Assembly (NCBI RefSeq): GCF_900185725.1
Contig: NZ_FYAU01000026.1
Coordinates: forward strand, 186,001 to 250,000
Reading direction: 5' to 3'
Origin: Stappia sp. TSB10P1A
GTDB lineage: Bacteria; Pseudomonadota; Alphaproteobacteria; Rhizobiales; Stappiaceae
DNA: 64,000 bases
Of this stretch, positions 27,264 through 35,840 are shown piece by piece. The translations under genes were made by a program, and so were the position numbers. The notes beneath the pieces are model-generated. The model had not been told where the DNA came from. It saw nothing but the letters and a program-made list of their open reading frames with translations, and searched no databases. The stretch's first letter is position 1; each line of letters starts with the position of its first letter.

Positions 27264-28979
27264 ATGGACAGCCCTGAACGGCCGACCGCCGCCCCACCGG
27301 AACGGGGCGCGTCGGAACGGGACGCGTCGGAAGGGCGCGCGTCGGAACGGGACGCGCGGGCACGGATCATCGCCCCGGTGCGGGCGGAGCTGCGCCGGGC
27401 CGGACTGCTGGCCGTGCTCGCCGGCATGATCTGGCCGCTGCAGGCCGCCGCCATCGCCTGGGCGATCGCCGGCTGGGCGACCGGCACGGATGTGCTTGCC
27501 CGCAGCCTCGCGGCCGCGCTCGCCATCGGCATCGGCGGTCTGGTCCGCGCCGGGCTCGAGCACCGGAGCGGCCGCCTGCTGTTCGAGGCCGCCGACCGGA
27601 CCATCGCCCGCGAGCGCCAGGCGCTGCTGCTGCGCGAGGCCCGCGCCCGCGCGCCCGAAGGCTCCGCCGCCGTCGCGGCGCTGGCCTTGCAGAAGCTACC
27701 GCTGCTGCAGCCCTGGATCACGCGCTACCATGTGGCGATGACGCGGGTCGCGGTGCTGCCGGCGCTGCTGCTGCTGCTGACCGTCTCGATCTCCTGGGCG
27801 ATCGGTCTGGTGCTGCTGGTCGCCGGGCCGCTGATCCCCGTGTTCATGGCGCTGGTCGGCATGGCCGCCGAAGCCGCCTCCCGCCGGCAACTGGCCGAGA
27901 TCGGCACCATGAACGACATGCTGATGGACCGGCTGTCGGCCCTGCTCGACATCCGCCTGCTCGGCGCCGCCGACCGCGCGGCGCAGGATTTTTCGGCCAG
28001 AGCCGAGGCCCTGCGCGAGCGGACGATGGCGGTGCTGCGCATCGCCTTCCTGTCCTCCACCGTGATGGAACTGTTCTCGGCGATCGGCGTCGCCATGGTC
28101 GCGGTCTTCGTCGGCTTCAGCCTGCTCGGCGAGATCGGCTTCGGCACCTGGGGCGCGCCGCTAACCCTGGGCGAGGGCGTGTTCCTGCTGCTGATCGCCC
28201 CGGAGTTCTTCCAGCCGCTGCGGGACCTGGCCGCCGCCTGGCACGACCGCGCCGCCGGCCAGGCCGTGGTCGCCGAGCTGGAAGCGTTCGACCGCGCCGA
28301 ACGCGTCACCGTGGTCGGCCAGGGCGAGCCCGCCGCACCGCTTGCCGGCCCGATGTCGCTCGAACTCTCCGGCGCGGTCGCCGCCCTGCCCGCCCGCGCC
28401 CTGCCGCTGCCCGCCTTCGCCGTCGCCGGCAGCGCGCTGATCGCCTTGAGCGGGCCGAGCGGCGCCGGCAAGTCGACGACGCTCGCCGCCATCGCCGGAC
28501 TGGTGCCGCTCGCCGCCGGGCGCATCACCGTCTGCGGCCGGCCGCTCGGCCCCTCGACCGCCGATGCCTGGCGCGCCCGCCTCGCCTATATGGCGCAGGC
28601 GCCGCATTTTCCCGACCAGATGCTCGCCGACTATCTCGATCCGCTCGGCGAGGGCGCCGACCCCTGGCACGCGCTCGACCTCGCTCGCGCCCGGCAGGTG
28701 GTCGAACACCTGCCGGCGGGCTTGCGGACCCGGCTCGGCGAGACCGGCGGCGGCGTCTCCGGCGGCGAGGCGCGCCGGCTGATGCTCGCCCGTGCCATCC
28801 TCACCGGCGGCGACCTCCTGCTCGCCGACGAGCCGACCGCCGACCTGGACGGCGAGACGGCGGCGATGATCATCGCGGCGCTGCGACAGCTCAAGGCGGG
28901 CGGACGCACGGTGATCGTCGCGACGCACGACCCGGCGCTGATCGCGGTGGCCGACCGCACCGTGGAGATCACCCCATGA
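27264..28979 (+). CDS. cydD: heterodimeric ABC exporter CydDC, subunit CydD
   Basis: A protein of 571 residues: six-helix membrane domain (about 40-335) then ATPase domain with Walker A GPSGAGKST, signature VSGGEARRL and Walker B LLLADEPTADLD. CydDC exports glutathione/cysteine, or handles heme and thiols, and is needed to assemble cytochrome bd. The first 35 residues are a low-complexity tail built from ASERDA-like repeats (GASERDASEGRASERDARAR), encoded by 18-24 bp DNA repeats. The stop overlaps cydC as ATGA. Confidence 0.9.
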   Translation: MDSPERPTAAPPERGASERDASEGRASERDARARIIAPVRAELRRAGLLAVLAGMIWPLQAAAIAWAIAGWATGTDVLARSLAAALAIGIGGLVRAGLEHRSGRLLFEAADRTIARERQALLLREARARAPEGSAAVAALALQKLPLLQPWITRYHVAMTRVAVLPALLLLLTVSISWAIGLVLLVAGPLIPVFMALVGMAAEAASRRQLAEIGTMNDMLMDRLSALLDIRLLGAADRAAQDFSARAEALRERTMAVLRIAFLSSTVMELFSAIGVAMVAVFVGFSLLGEIGFGTWGAPLTLGEGVFLLLIAPEFFQPLRDLAAAWHDRAAGQAVVAELEAFDRAERVTVVGQGEPAAPLAGPMSLELSGAVAALPARALPLPAFAVAGSALIALSGPSGAGKSTTLAAIAGLVPLAAGRITVCGRPLGPSTADAWRARLAYMAQAPHFPDQMLADYLDPLGEGADPWHALDLARARQVVEHLPAGLRTRLGETGGGVSGGEARRLMLARAILTGGDLLLADEPTADLDGETAAMIIAALRQLKAGGRTVIVATHDPALIAVADRTVEITP

Positions 28980-30628
28980 CGCCGCTGCTGCGCGTGGCGC
29001 GCCTGCTGGTGTCGGCCTCGCCCCGGGCGATGGCGCGCGGCGCCGCGCTGACCCTTGTGGTGCTGCTGATGGGCGCCGCCCTGCTCGGCCTGTCCGGCTG
29101 GTTCATCACCGCGACGGGCCTCGCCGGCCTTGCCGGCATCGGCATCGCCTTCGACGTGTTCCGCCCCTCGGCCGGCGTCCGTCTGCTGGCCCTCGGCCGC
29201 ACCGCCGCACGCTACGGCGAACGGGTACTGACCCACGACGCCACCTTGCGCGCGCTCGCGGCGCTGCGCGTCGACCTGCTCACGCGGCAGGCCGGGCTCG
29301 ATGCCCGCGCCCTGGCGCGGCTGCGTGGCGAGGCGAACCTGACGCGGATCGTCGCGGATGTGGACGCGCTCGACGGCATCGTGCTGCGCCTGCTGCTGCC
29401 GGTGCTGGCCGGGCTGGCGACCCATGCGGTGGTCTTCCTGGCGCTCGGCCTGCTGGTCGACTGGCTGGTCGCCTGGCTGGTCCTGCTCGGCTACCTGCCG
29501 CTCGCCGCGCTGGTGCTGCGGCGCCTGGCCCGGCGCGGCATCGCCCCCTCGGCCGCGGCGGAAGACCGCGCCCAGACGCTGCGCCGCGGGCTGATCGACA
29601 TGCTGCGCGACCGCGAGGCGCTGATCCTGACGGGAACGCTCGGGGCGCGCGAGACGGCGCTCCTCGACGTGGAGCGGCAGGCGCGGGCGGCGGCGCGGGA
29701 GCTCGACCGCAGCGAGCGGGAGGCCGGCGCCCTGCTGTCGCTGGTCGTCGCCCTCGTCGCCGCGCTGGCGCTGCTGGCCGGCGGCTGGCTGGTGCAGCGC
29801 GGCGATGTCGACGCCGCCGCCGCCGCCATCGGACTGTTCGTCGCCCTGGCGCTGGCGGAAACCGTCCTGCCGTTGCGGCGCGGCTTCGCGGAGCTGGGAC
29901 GCATGCTCGGCGCCGCCGAGCGGATCCTGCAGGACGACCCCGGCCCGCGCGCGCGCGGCCCCGCCCCGGATCGGGATCAGGACCGGGATCAGGACCGTGA
30001 TCCGGCGCCCCCCGTCCCGGCGGCCGGCGCGCCGCTGCTGGACTGGCGCCGCGGCCCGCTCTCGCTGATGCTCCATGCCGGCGAGGCAGCGGCGCTGGAA
30101 GGGCCGAGCGGCGCCGGAAAGACCACGCTGCTGCTGCGGATCGCCGGCATGACCGACGCGCCCGCCGACGAGATCCGGGTGCTCGGCCGGCCGCCACTGG
30201 ACTGGCCGGAGGATCTGTTCCGCGACATCGTCACGATGGTGCCGCAGCGCAGCGCCCTGATCGCCGGCAGCGTGCGCGACAATCTGACGCTCGCCGGGCC
30301 GGCAACGGACACGCAGATATGGGCGGCGCTGGAGGCGATGGATCTCGCCGCCGCGATCGACGAGCGCGGCGGCCTTGGCGTCCGGCTCGGCGAGCGCGGC
30401 GCCGGCCTGTCGGGCGGACAGGCGCGGCGGCTGTCGCTCGCCCGCGCCATTCTCCGGCGTCCAGGGCTGCTGCTGCTCGACGAGCCGACCGAGGGCCTCG
30501 ACGAGGCGACGGCCGAGAGGGTGCTCGCCGGCCTGCGCCGGGCGCTGCCCGAGACCGCGCTGCTGGCGGCCCTGCATCGCGGCGGCGAACACCCGGTGTT
30601 CGGACAGCGGCTGCGCCTCGCCCGGTGA
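28976..30628 (+). CDS. cydC: heterodimeric ABC exporter CydDC, subunit CydC
   Basis: A protein of 550 residues with an N-terminal membrane domain and a C-terminal ATPase (GPSGAGKTTLL; LSGGQARRLSLARA; LLLLDEPTEGLD). Between the domains is a short charged repeat, DRDQDRDQDRDP, in a Pro-rich linker. It is translationally coupled to cydD. The stop codon TGA lies within the second cyd operator palindrome. Confidence 0.9.
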   Translation: MTPLLRVARLLVSASPRAMARGAALTLVVLLMGAALLGLSGWFITATGLAGLAGIGIAFDVFRPSAGVRLLALGRTAARYGERVLTHDATLRALAALRVDLLTRQAGLDARALARLRGEANLTRIVADVDALDGIVLRLLLPVLAGLATHAVVFLALGLLVDWLVAWLVLLGYLPLAALVLRRLARRGIAPSAAAEDRAQTLRRGLIDMLRDREALILTGTLGARETALLDVERQARAAARELDRSEREAGALLSLVVALVAALALLAGGWLVQRGDVDAAAAAIGLFVALALAETVLPLRRGFAELGRMLGAAERILQDDPGPRARGPAPDRDQDRDQDRDPAPPVPAAGAPLLDWRRGPLSLMLHAGEAAALEGPSGAGKTTLLLRIAGMTDAPADEIRVLGRPPLDWPEDLFRDIVTMVPQRSALIAGSVRDNLTLAGPATDTQIWAALEAMDLAAAIDERGGLGVRLGERGAGLSGGQARRLSLARAILRRPGLLLLDEPTEGLDEATAERVLAGLRRALPETALLAALHRGGEHPVFGQRLRLAR

Positions 30629-30639
30629 CCATGTCACCG
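30623..30639. promoter_or_regulatory. second cyd operator, CGGTGAC-CAT-GTCACCG
   Basis: This has the same 7-bp arms and 3-bp spacer as the palindrome at 27116-27134. It overlaps the cydC stop and lies about 103 bp upstream of cydA. Two copies at equivalent positions before cydDC and cydAB support one regulator acting on both. Confidence 0.6.
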
Positions 30640-30741
30640 TCGCGGCGGCGGCCGGCGCGCTAACCAGATCCCCGAACCTCAACACCCCGGCACCGATCGC
30701 TTACGCGCTGGCGATCGCGGCCGGACGTTCGGGAGAGTCCG

Positions 30742-32355
30742 ATGGAACTCGATGTCGTCGAGCTGTCGCGCCTGCAATTCGCGATGACAGCCATGTACCA
30801 CTTTCTCTTCGTGCCGCTGACGCTGGGCCTGTCGGTCATCGTCGCGATCATGGAGACGGTCTATGTCATGACCGGCCGCCCGATCTGGCGGCAGATGACC
30901 AAATTCTGGGGAACGCTGTTCGGGATCAATTTCGTCCTCGGCGTCGCCACCGGCATCACCATGGAATTCCAGTTCGGGATGAACTGGTCCTATTACAGCC
31001 ACTATGTCGGCGACATTTTCGGCGCACCGCTGGCCATCGAGGGCCTGATGGCCTTCTTCCTGGAGGCAACCTTCGTCGGCCTGTTCTTCTTCGGCTGGGA
31101 CAAGCTCTCCAAGGTCGGCCACCTGACGGTGACCTGGCTGGTGGCGATCGGCTCGAACTTCTCGGCCCTGTGGATCCTCATCGCCAACGGCTGGATGCAG
31201 AACCCGGTCGGCGCCGTGTTCAACCCCGAGACCATGCGCATGGAGATGACCTCCTTCTTCGAGGTCATGTTCAACGAGGTGGCGCAGGCCAAGTTCGTGC
31301 ATACCGTCTCGGCCGGCTACGTGACCGCCTCGGTCTTCGTCCTCGGCGTCTCGGCCTGGTATCTGCTGAAAGACCGCCACGTCGAACTCGCCCGCCGGTC
31401 GATCGCCGTCGCCGCCTCCTTCGGGCTGGCCTCGGCCCTGTCCGTCGTCGTGCTCGGCGACGAGTCCGGCTACTCCGCCACCCATACGCAGCGCATGAAG
31501 CTCGCCGCCATGGAAGGCATGTGGCAGACCCATGAGGCACCGGCCTCGTTCACCCTTGTCGGCATTCCCGACCAGGAGGCGCGCGAGACCCGCTACGCCG
31601 TCGAGATCCCCTGGGTGATGGGCCTGATCGGCACCCGCTCGCTGACCCGCGAGATCCCCGGCATCGAGGACCTGGTCGCGGAATCGGACCGGCGCATCCG
31701 CTCCGGCATCATCGCCTATGACGCGCTGATGACCATCCGCGAACAGCGGAACGACACGCCGGCGGAGATCCGCGAGACCTTCGAGGAGCATGGCGGCAAC
31801 TTGGGCTATGCCTTCCTGCTGCTGCGCTATGTCGAGGACCCGCGCGGCGCCTCCGACGAGTTGATCGCCAAGGCGGCGCAGGACACGGTTCCCACCGTCT
31901 GGCCGCTGTTCTGGGCGTTCCGGATCATGGTCGGCCTCGGCTTCGGCTTCATCGCGGTGATGGTCTACTTCTTCTGGTATGCCAGCTTCCGCGCCCATGC
32001 CTATCCCCGCTGGGCCCTGCGCGCGGCGGTCGCGATCATTCCCACGCCCTGGATCGCCGCCGAACTCGGCTGGTTCGTCGCCGAATACGGGCGCCAGCCC
32101 TGGACCGTCGACGGCGTGCTGCCGACGGCGCTCTCGGTCAGCCACCTGTCGGTGCAGGACGTCCTGCTGACGCTGGCCGGCTTCGTGCTGTTCTACACGG
32201 TGCTCTTCGTCATCGAGATGGGGCTGATGCTGAAATACATCCGCAAGGGCCCGACGCAGGATGTCGATGTCACCGACGCCTGGGAAGCGCAGCACCGGCG
32301 CCGCCTTCTCGATCGTGGCGGCGCGCCCCTGCCGGCCGCCGCACCCGCGGAGTAA
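30742..32355 (+). CDS. cydA: cytochrome bd ubiquinol oxidase subunit I
   Basis: A protein of 537 residues with family signatures SRLQFAMTAMYHFLFVPLTLG (heme-ligand His in the first helix), GVATGITMEFQFGMNW, a Q-loop region around residue 250-330, and ELGWFVAEYGRQPW, the GRQPW block of bd oxidases. It reduces O2 with electrons from quinol in the inner membrane. The Q-loop looks like the long (CydA, E. coli-like) form. It lies 114 bp after cydC. Confidence 0.95.
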   Translation: MELDVVELSRLQFAMTAMYHFLFVPLTLGLSVIVAIMETVYVMTGRPIWRQMTKFWGTLFGINFVLGVATGITMEFQFGMNWSYYSHYVGDIFGAPLAIEGLMAFFLEATFVGLFFFGWDKLSKVGHLTVTWLVAIGSNFSALWILIANGWMQNPVGAVFNPETMRMEMTSFFEVMFNEVAQAKFVHTVSAGYVTASVFVLGVSAWYLLKDRHVELARRSIAVAASFGLASALSVVVLGDESGYSATHTQRMKLAAMEGMWQTHEAPASFTLVGIPDQEARETRYAVEIPWVMGLIGTRSLTREIPGIEDLVAESDRRIRSGIIAYDALMTIREQRNDTPAEIRETFEEHGGNLGYAFLLLRYVEDPRGASDELIAKAAQDTVPTVWPLFWAFRIMVGLGFGFIAVMVYFFWYASFRAHAYPRWALRAAVAIIPTPWIAAELGWFVAEYGRQPWTVDGVLPTALSVSHLSVQDVLLTLAGFVLFYTVLFVIEMGLMLKYIRKGPTQDVDVTDAWEAQHRRRLLDRGGAPLPAAAPAE

Positions 32356-32360
32356 AGATC

Positions 32361-33524
32361 ATGATCCTCTACGAACTCATGAGTTACGAACTGCTGCGCG
32401 TGGTCTGGTGGCTGCTGCTGGGCGTGCTGCTGATCGGCTTCGCCATGACCGACGGCTTCGACATGGGGGTCGGCGCCCTGCTGCCCTTCGTCGCCCGCAC
32501 CGACACCGAGCGGCGGGTGGCGATCAACACGGTCGGCCCGGTCTGGGAAGGCAACCAGGTGTGGTTCATCCTCGGCGGCGGCGCGATCTTCGCCGCCTGG
32601 CCACCGCTCTACGCGGTCAGTTTCTCCGGCTTCTACCTCGCCATGTTCGTGGTCCTGGCGGCGCTGATCCTGCGGCCCGTCGGCTTCAAGTACCGCTCCA
32701 AGCGGTCGTCGCCGGCCTGGCGCAACGGCTGGGACTGGGCGCTCTTCGTCGGCGGCGCGGTGCCGGCGCTGATCTTCGGCGTGGCGGTCGGCAACGTGCT
32801 GCAGGGCGTGCCCTTCGAACTGACGCCCAACCTGTTCGCCCGCTACGAGGGCGCCTATTACGCCAAGTTCATCGGCCTGCTGAACCCCTTCGCCCTGCTT
32901 GCCGGGATCGTCTCCCTGACGATGCTGGTCACCCATGGCGCGGCCTGGCTGTCGCTGAAGGCGGAAGGGGCGGTCGCCGAGCGGGCGCGGCAGATCGGCG
33001 CCGTCACCGGGCTTCTCACCATGGGCGGCTATGCCCTGGCCGGCCTGTGGCTGGCCTTCGGGATCGAGGGCTATGCGCTGGTCGGCGAGGTCGTCACCGA
33101 CGGCCCGTCCAACCCGCTCTATTCCGAGGTCGAGCGCACCGCAAGCTGGCTTTCGGCCTATGGCGAGCGGCCGTGGATCGCCATCGCGCCGGTCCTTGCC
33201 TTCCTCGGCACCGGCCTGGCGGTCAGGGGCCTGCTGAGCGGCCGCGAGGTCTCGACCCTGCTGTGGTCGAAGCTCGGCATCTTCGGCGCGATCTCCTCGG
33301 TCGGCCTGACGATGTTTCCCTTCATCCTGCCGTCGTCGCTCGACCCGCGCAGCTCGCTCACCGTGTGGGACAGCTCGTCCTCGCATCAGACGCTGTTCGT
33401 GATGCTGGTGACGACGGTGATCTTCATGCCGCTGATCCTCGCCTACACCGCCTGGGTCTACAAGGTGCTGTGGGGCAAGGTCACAGAGGCCGAGGTCAGC
33501 GAAAACTCCGAAAACGTCTACTGA
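32361..33524 (+). CDS. cydB: cytochrome bd ubiquinol oxidase subunit II
   Basis: A protein of 387 residues. It has the family pattern GFAMTDGFDMGVGALLPFVARTDTERR near the N-terminus and GPVWEGNQVWFILGGGAIFAAWP around residue 60-80, with about eight membrane helices. It starts 5 bp after cydA and pairs with it. Confidence 0.95.
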   Translation: MILYELMSYELLRVVWWLLLGVLLIGFAMTDGFDMGVGALLPFVARTDTERRVAINTVGPVWEGNQVWFILGGGAIFAAWPPLYAVSFSGFYLAMFVVLAALILRPVGFKYRSKRSSPAWRNGWDWALFVGGAVPALIFGVAVGNVLQGVPFELTPNLFARYEGAYYAKFIGLLNPFALLAGIVSLTMLVTHGAAWLSLKAEGAVAERARQIGAVTGLLTMGGYALAGLWLAFGIEGYALVGEVVTDGPSNPLYSEVERTASWLSAYGERPWIAIAPVLAFLGTGLAVRGLLSGREVSTLLWSKLGIFGAISSVGLTMFPFILPSSLDPRSSLTVWDSSSSHQTLFVMLVTTVIFMPLILAYTAWVYKVLWGKVTEAEVSENSENVY

Positions 33525-33538
33525 GGAAGGGGTTCGCA

Positions 33539-33667
33539 ATGTGGTACTTCGCCTGGCTGCTCGGCCTGCCGCTCGCCGCGATCTTCGCGGTCATGAACGC
33601 CATGTGGCTGGAAATGCAGCGTGACCGCGCCCTCGCCGAGGAGCGCGACGACCGCTGGCCGCGCTGA
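33539..33667 (+). CDS. cydX: cytochrome bd small subunit CydX/CbdX
   Basis: A protein of 42 residues, too short for most gene callers, 14 bp after cydB with a GAGGAAGGGG ribosome site. It has the CydX pattern MWYFAWLLGLPLAAIFAVMNAMW, a single membrane helix, followed by a charged tail (EMQRDRALAEERDD). CydX stabilises the oxidase. Confidence 0.93.
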   Translation: MWYFAWLLGLPLAAIFAVMNAMWLEMQRDRALAEERDDRWPR

Positions 33668-33688
33668 CCGAACACCGCTGCCGCAAGG

Positions 33689-33720
33689 ACGGGAGGCCGA
33701 CCGGTCGCCTCCCGTTCTTT
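33689..33720 (+). terminator. rho-independent terminator after cydX
   Basis: The arms ACGGGAGG and CCTCCCGT, extended inward by CGACCGGTCG, form a near-perfect stem 21 bp after the cydX stop, followed by TTCTTT. Confidence 0.8.
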
Positions 33721-33768
33721 CCCGTTTCAGGGCCCGTTTCAGGTCCCGTTTCAGGGCCCGTTTCCGGC
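33721..33768. repeat. four 12-bp tandem repeats CCCGTTTCAGGG
   Basis: Units start at 33721, 33733, 33745 and 33757 (the last is diverged) directly after the cyd terminator and 50 bp before the TDT transporter gene. No function is evident. It may affect the spacing of the next promoter. Confidence 0.8.
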
Positions 33769-33818
33769 CCCCGTCTGCGGCCTTCCGCTTCGGCGGACAC
33801 TACCGAAAGAACCGATAC

Positions 33819-34787
33819 ATGACCACCATCGAGGCACACGCGGCCGAACCCCGGTCGCGGCTGGAGCACTTTCCGATCAGCTTCTTCGGCGTCAGCATGG
33901 GCGTCTTCGGCCTCGCCCTGGCGCTGCACGCGGGCGGCTTCGAGCGCGCCTCGCGAGCGACCGGCTGGACCGGCATCGCCGTGCTTGCCGTCCTGTTCCT
34001 GGTGCTCGGGCTCAAGGTGCTGCGGCATCCCGCGGCGATCCGGGCGGAATGGTCGCACCCCGTCCGCCTCGCCTTCTTCCCGGCGACCAGTATCTCGCTG
34101 CTGCTGCTGGCCACCTTCCTGCGCGAGGCGGCGCCGGCGGCGGCGAACCTGATCTGGATCGCCGGAGCGGCGGTGCAGGGCGTCTTGACGCTGGTCGTCA
34201 TCTCGGTCTGGATCGGCCACCGCGCCTTCGGGCCGGGGCACCTGTCGCCGGCCTGGTTCATCCCGGCCGTCGGCAATGTCGTCGCCCCGCTGGCCGGCGT
34301 GCCCCTCGGCCATGCCGAACTGAGCTGGTACTTCTTCTCCGTCGGCATCCTGTTCTGGATCGTGCTGCTGACGCTCGTCGTCAACCGGCTGGTCTTCCAC
34401 GATCCCCTGCCCGAGCGGCTGCGCCCGACCCTGGTCATCCTGATCGCGCCGCCGGCCGTCGCCTTCCTCGCCTGGATCCAGTTCAACGGCGGCACCATCG
34501 ACGCCGCCGCGCGCATCCTCATCAATGCCGGCTTCTTCTTCACCGCGCTGGTCGCCATCCAGGTTCCAGCCTTGCTGCGGCTGCCCTTCGTCCTGTCCTT
34601 CTGGGCGCTGTCCTTCCCGCTGGCCGCGATCACCACCGCCAGCTTCCGCTTCGCCGCGCTGACGGGATCGGACCTGCATCGGGGGCTCGGCCTGGTGCTG
34701 CTCGCCCTGCTGGTCCTCACCATTCTCGCCCTCGCGGTTCGCACCGCGCGGGCGGCCATCGCCCACCAGATCTGTCAACCCGAGTGA
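33819..34787 (+). CDS. TDT/SLAC1-family membrane transporter (TehA-like)
   Basis: A protein of 322 residues with ten hydrophobic helices. The N-terminus HFPISFFGVSMGVFGLALALH and the internal AWFIPAVGNVVAPLAG block fit the TehA/SLAC1 fold. Family members are anion channels or exporters linked with tellurite resistance, dicarboxylates or sulfite. The next gene, 15 bp on, encodes an exported DsrE-like sulfur protein, which makes a sulfur anion an attractive but unproven substrate. Confidence 0.82.
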   Translation: MTTIEAHAAEPRSRLEHFPISFFGVSMGVFGLALALHAGGFERASRATGWTGIAVLAVLFLVLGLKVLRHPAAIRAEWSHPVRLAFFPATSISLLLLATFLREAAPAAANLIWIAGAAVQGVLTLVVISVWIGHRAFGPGHLSPAWFIPAVGNVVAPLAGVPLGHAELSWYFFSVGILFWIVLLTLVVNRLVFHDPLPERLRPTLVILIAPPAVAFLAWIQFNGGTIDAAARILINAGFFFTALVAIQVPALLRLPFVLSFWALSFPLAAITTASFRFAALTGSDLHRGLGLVLLALLVLTILALAVRTARAAIAHQICQPE

Positions 34788-34802
34788 ACGAGGAGAGATC
34801 CC

Positions 34803-35258
34803 ATGAAAGCAAAGATCATCGCCGCCACCCTGCTGGCCGCAACCGCGTTCGGCACCGTGATCGGTGCCGGCCAGGCTGTCGCAGAAGACCGGCAGAAGCT
34901 GGTGACGATCGTCACCGCGGCCGAACCGCAGACCCAGTTGATGGCTATGGTGCTGACCATGCAGGCCGCGCAGCAGGGCGCCTCCGTCCACATCATGCTG
35001 TGCGGCCCGGCCGCTGACATCGCCTTGAAGGAAGCGCCGGACAGCGCCACCGCCGGCCAGCCGCCGCGCGGCATGAGCCCGCAAGGGCTGATGCAGACGA
35101 TCCGCGAGAAGGCCGGCGCGACCGTCGAGGTCTGCGCCATCTACCTGCCCGGCAAGGGGCTGGAGCCGGCGGCACTGCTCGACGGCGTCGGCGTCGCCAA
35201 GCCGGAGGAGATGGCGGCGCGGATCCTGGATCCGGCCACCCGCATCCTCGATTTCTGA
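34803..35258 (+). CDS. exported DsrE-like protein
   Basis: A protein of 151 residues with a Sec signal peptide (cleavage near VA-EDRQ). The mature part has a DsrE/DsrF-like alpha/beta pattern: LVTIVTAAEPQTQLMAMVLTMQAAQQGASVHIMLCGPAAD, then GATVEVCAIYLPGKG and LLDGVGVAKPEEMAARIL. The cysteines in MLCG and EVCA could be sulfur-carrying or redox active. It is probably co-transcribed with the TDT transporter. Confidence 0.7.
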   Translation: MKAKIIAATLLAATAFGTVIGAGQAVAEDRQKLVTIVTAAEPQTQLMAMVLTMQAAQQGASVHIMLCGPAADIALKEAPDSATAGQPPRGMSPQGLMQTIREKAGATVEVCAIYLPGKGLEPAALLDGVGVAKPEEMAARILDPATRILDF

Positions 35259-35335
35259 CCGCAGGGGTCGAAGACGGCGGGAGGGGGTTCAGCGCCCGGC
35301 TCCCCGCTGCCGTCCTCGGTGCGCCGCCGCGCCGG

Positions 35336-35525
35336 CTATCCCGGCGCGGCGGTCTCCACCGCTTCGCGCCCACCCTCCCGGCCCGCTCCGGGCGCCTCGC
35401 CGACACGCGCGCGCGCCTGGCGCAGGCACGCACCGATCCGGCTGTAGAGCGCGCCCTTGGACGAGCTCTTGCGCCAGACCAGGGCGACGCGGCGTGGACA
35501 GGCATCGGGCAGGGCGGCGTCCTGC
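35336..35525 (-). pseudogene. C-terminal remnant of an OxyR-like LysR regulator
   Basis: The minus-strand frame ending at 35336 encodes PRRVALVWRKSSSKGALYSR followed by IGACLRQAR. This aligns by eye with the C-terminal segment of OxyR (RTIGLVYRPGSPLRSRYEQL in E. coli). The DNA-binding domain and most of the effector domain are missing. Homology stops near 35525, exactly where the peroxiredoxin remnant begins on the other strand. Confidence 0.55.
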
Positions 35526-35752
35526 GCGCCATGATCTACTACCCGATGAACAACGGCCGCTCGGTCGACGAGATCCACCGGCTGGTCGAGGCGCTGCAGA
35601 CCTCGATCGCACATCAGGTGGCAACCCCCGAGAACTGGAAGCCCGGCGACGCGGCGATCGTTCCGACGCCGCAGACGGTCCAGGCCGCCGAAGCCCGGAT
35701 GAGCGAGGGCTACGAGACGAAGGACTGGTATTTCTCGACGCGCAGCCTGTAA
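35516..35752 (+). pseudogene. C-terminal remnant of a 1-Cys (Prx6-type) peroxiredoxin
   Basis: About 75 codons, from VLRAMIYYPMNNGRS to the stop, match the C-terminal part of Prx6-type peroxiredoxins (IYYP-x3-GR, ATPENWKPGD and GYETKDWYF blocks). The N-terminal thioredoxin fold with the peroxidatic Cys is gone. There is no ribosome site, and an ATG at 35531 would give only 73 residues, so this is a fragment rather than an active gene. Confidence 0.75.
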
Positions 35753-35840
35753 ACAGTGCCTACGGCATCGGCCCGGGAACCGGACGCGGTTTTCGGGCCG
35801 ATGCGGACAGTCAAATGCGCGCACTGACGGGAGTGACGAG

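Noticed and set aside
35531-35752. A short 73-residue intact gene
   Set aside because: It has no ribosome site, begins inside a peroxiredoxin C-terminal segment and lacks the catalytic domain, so it is kept as a remnant.
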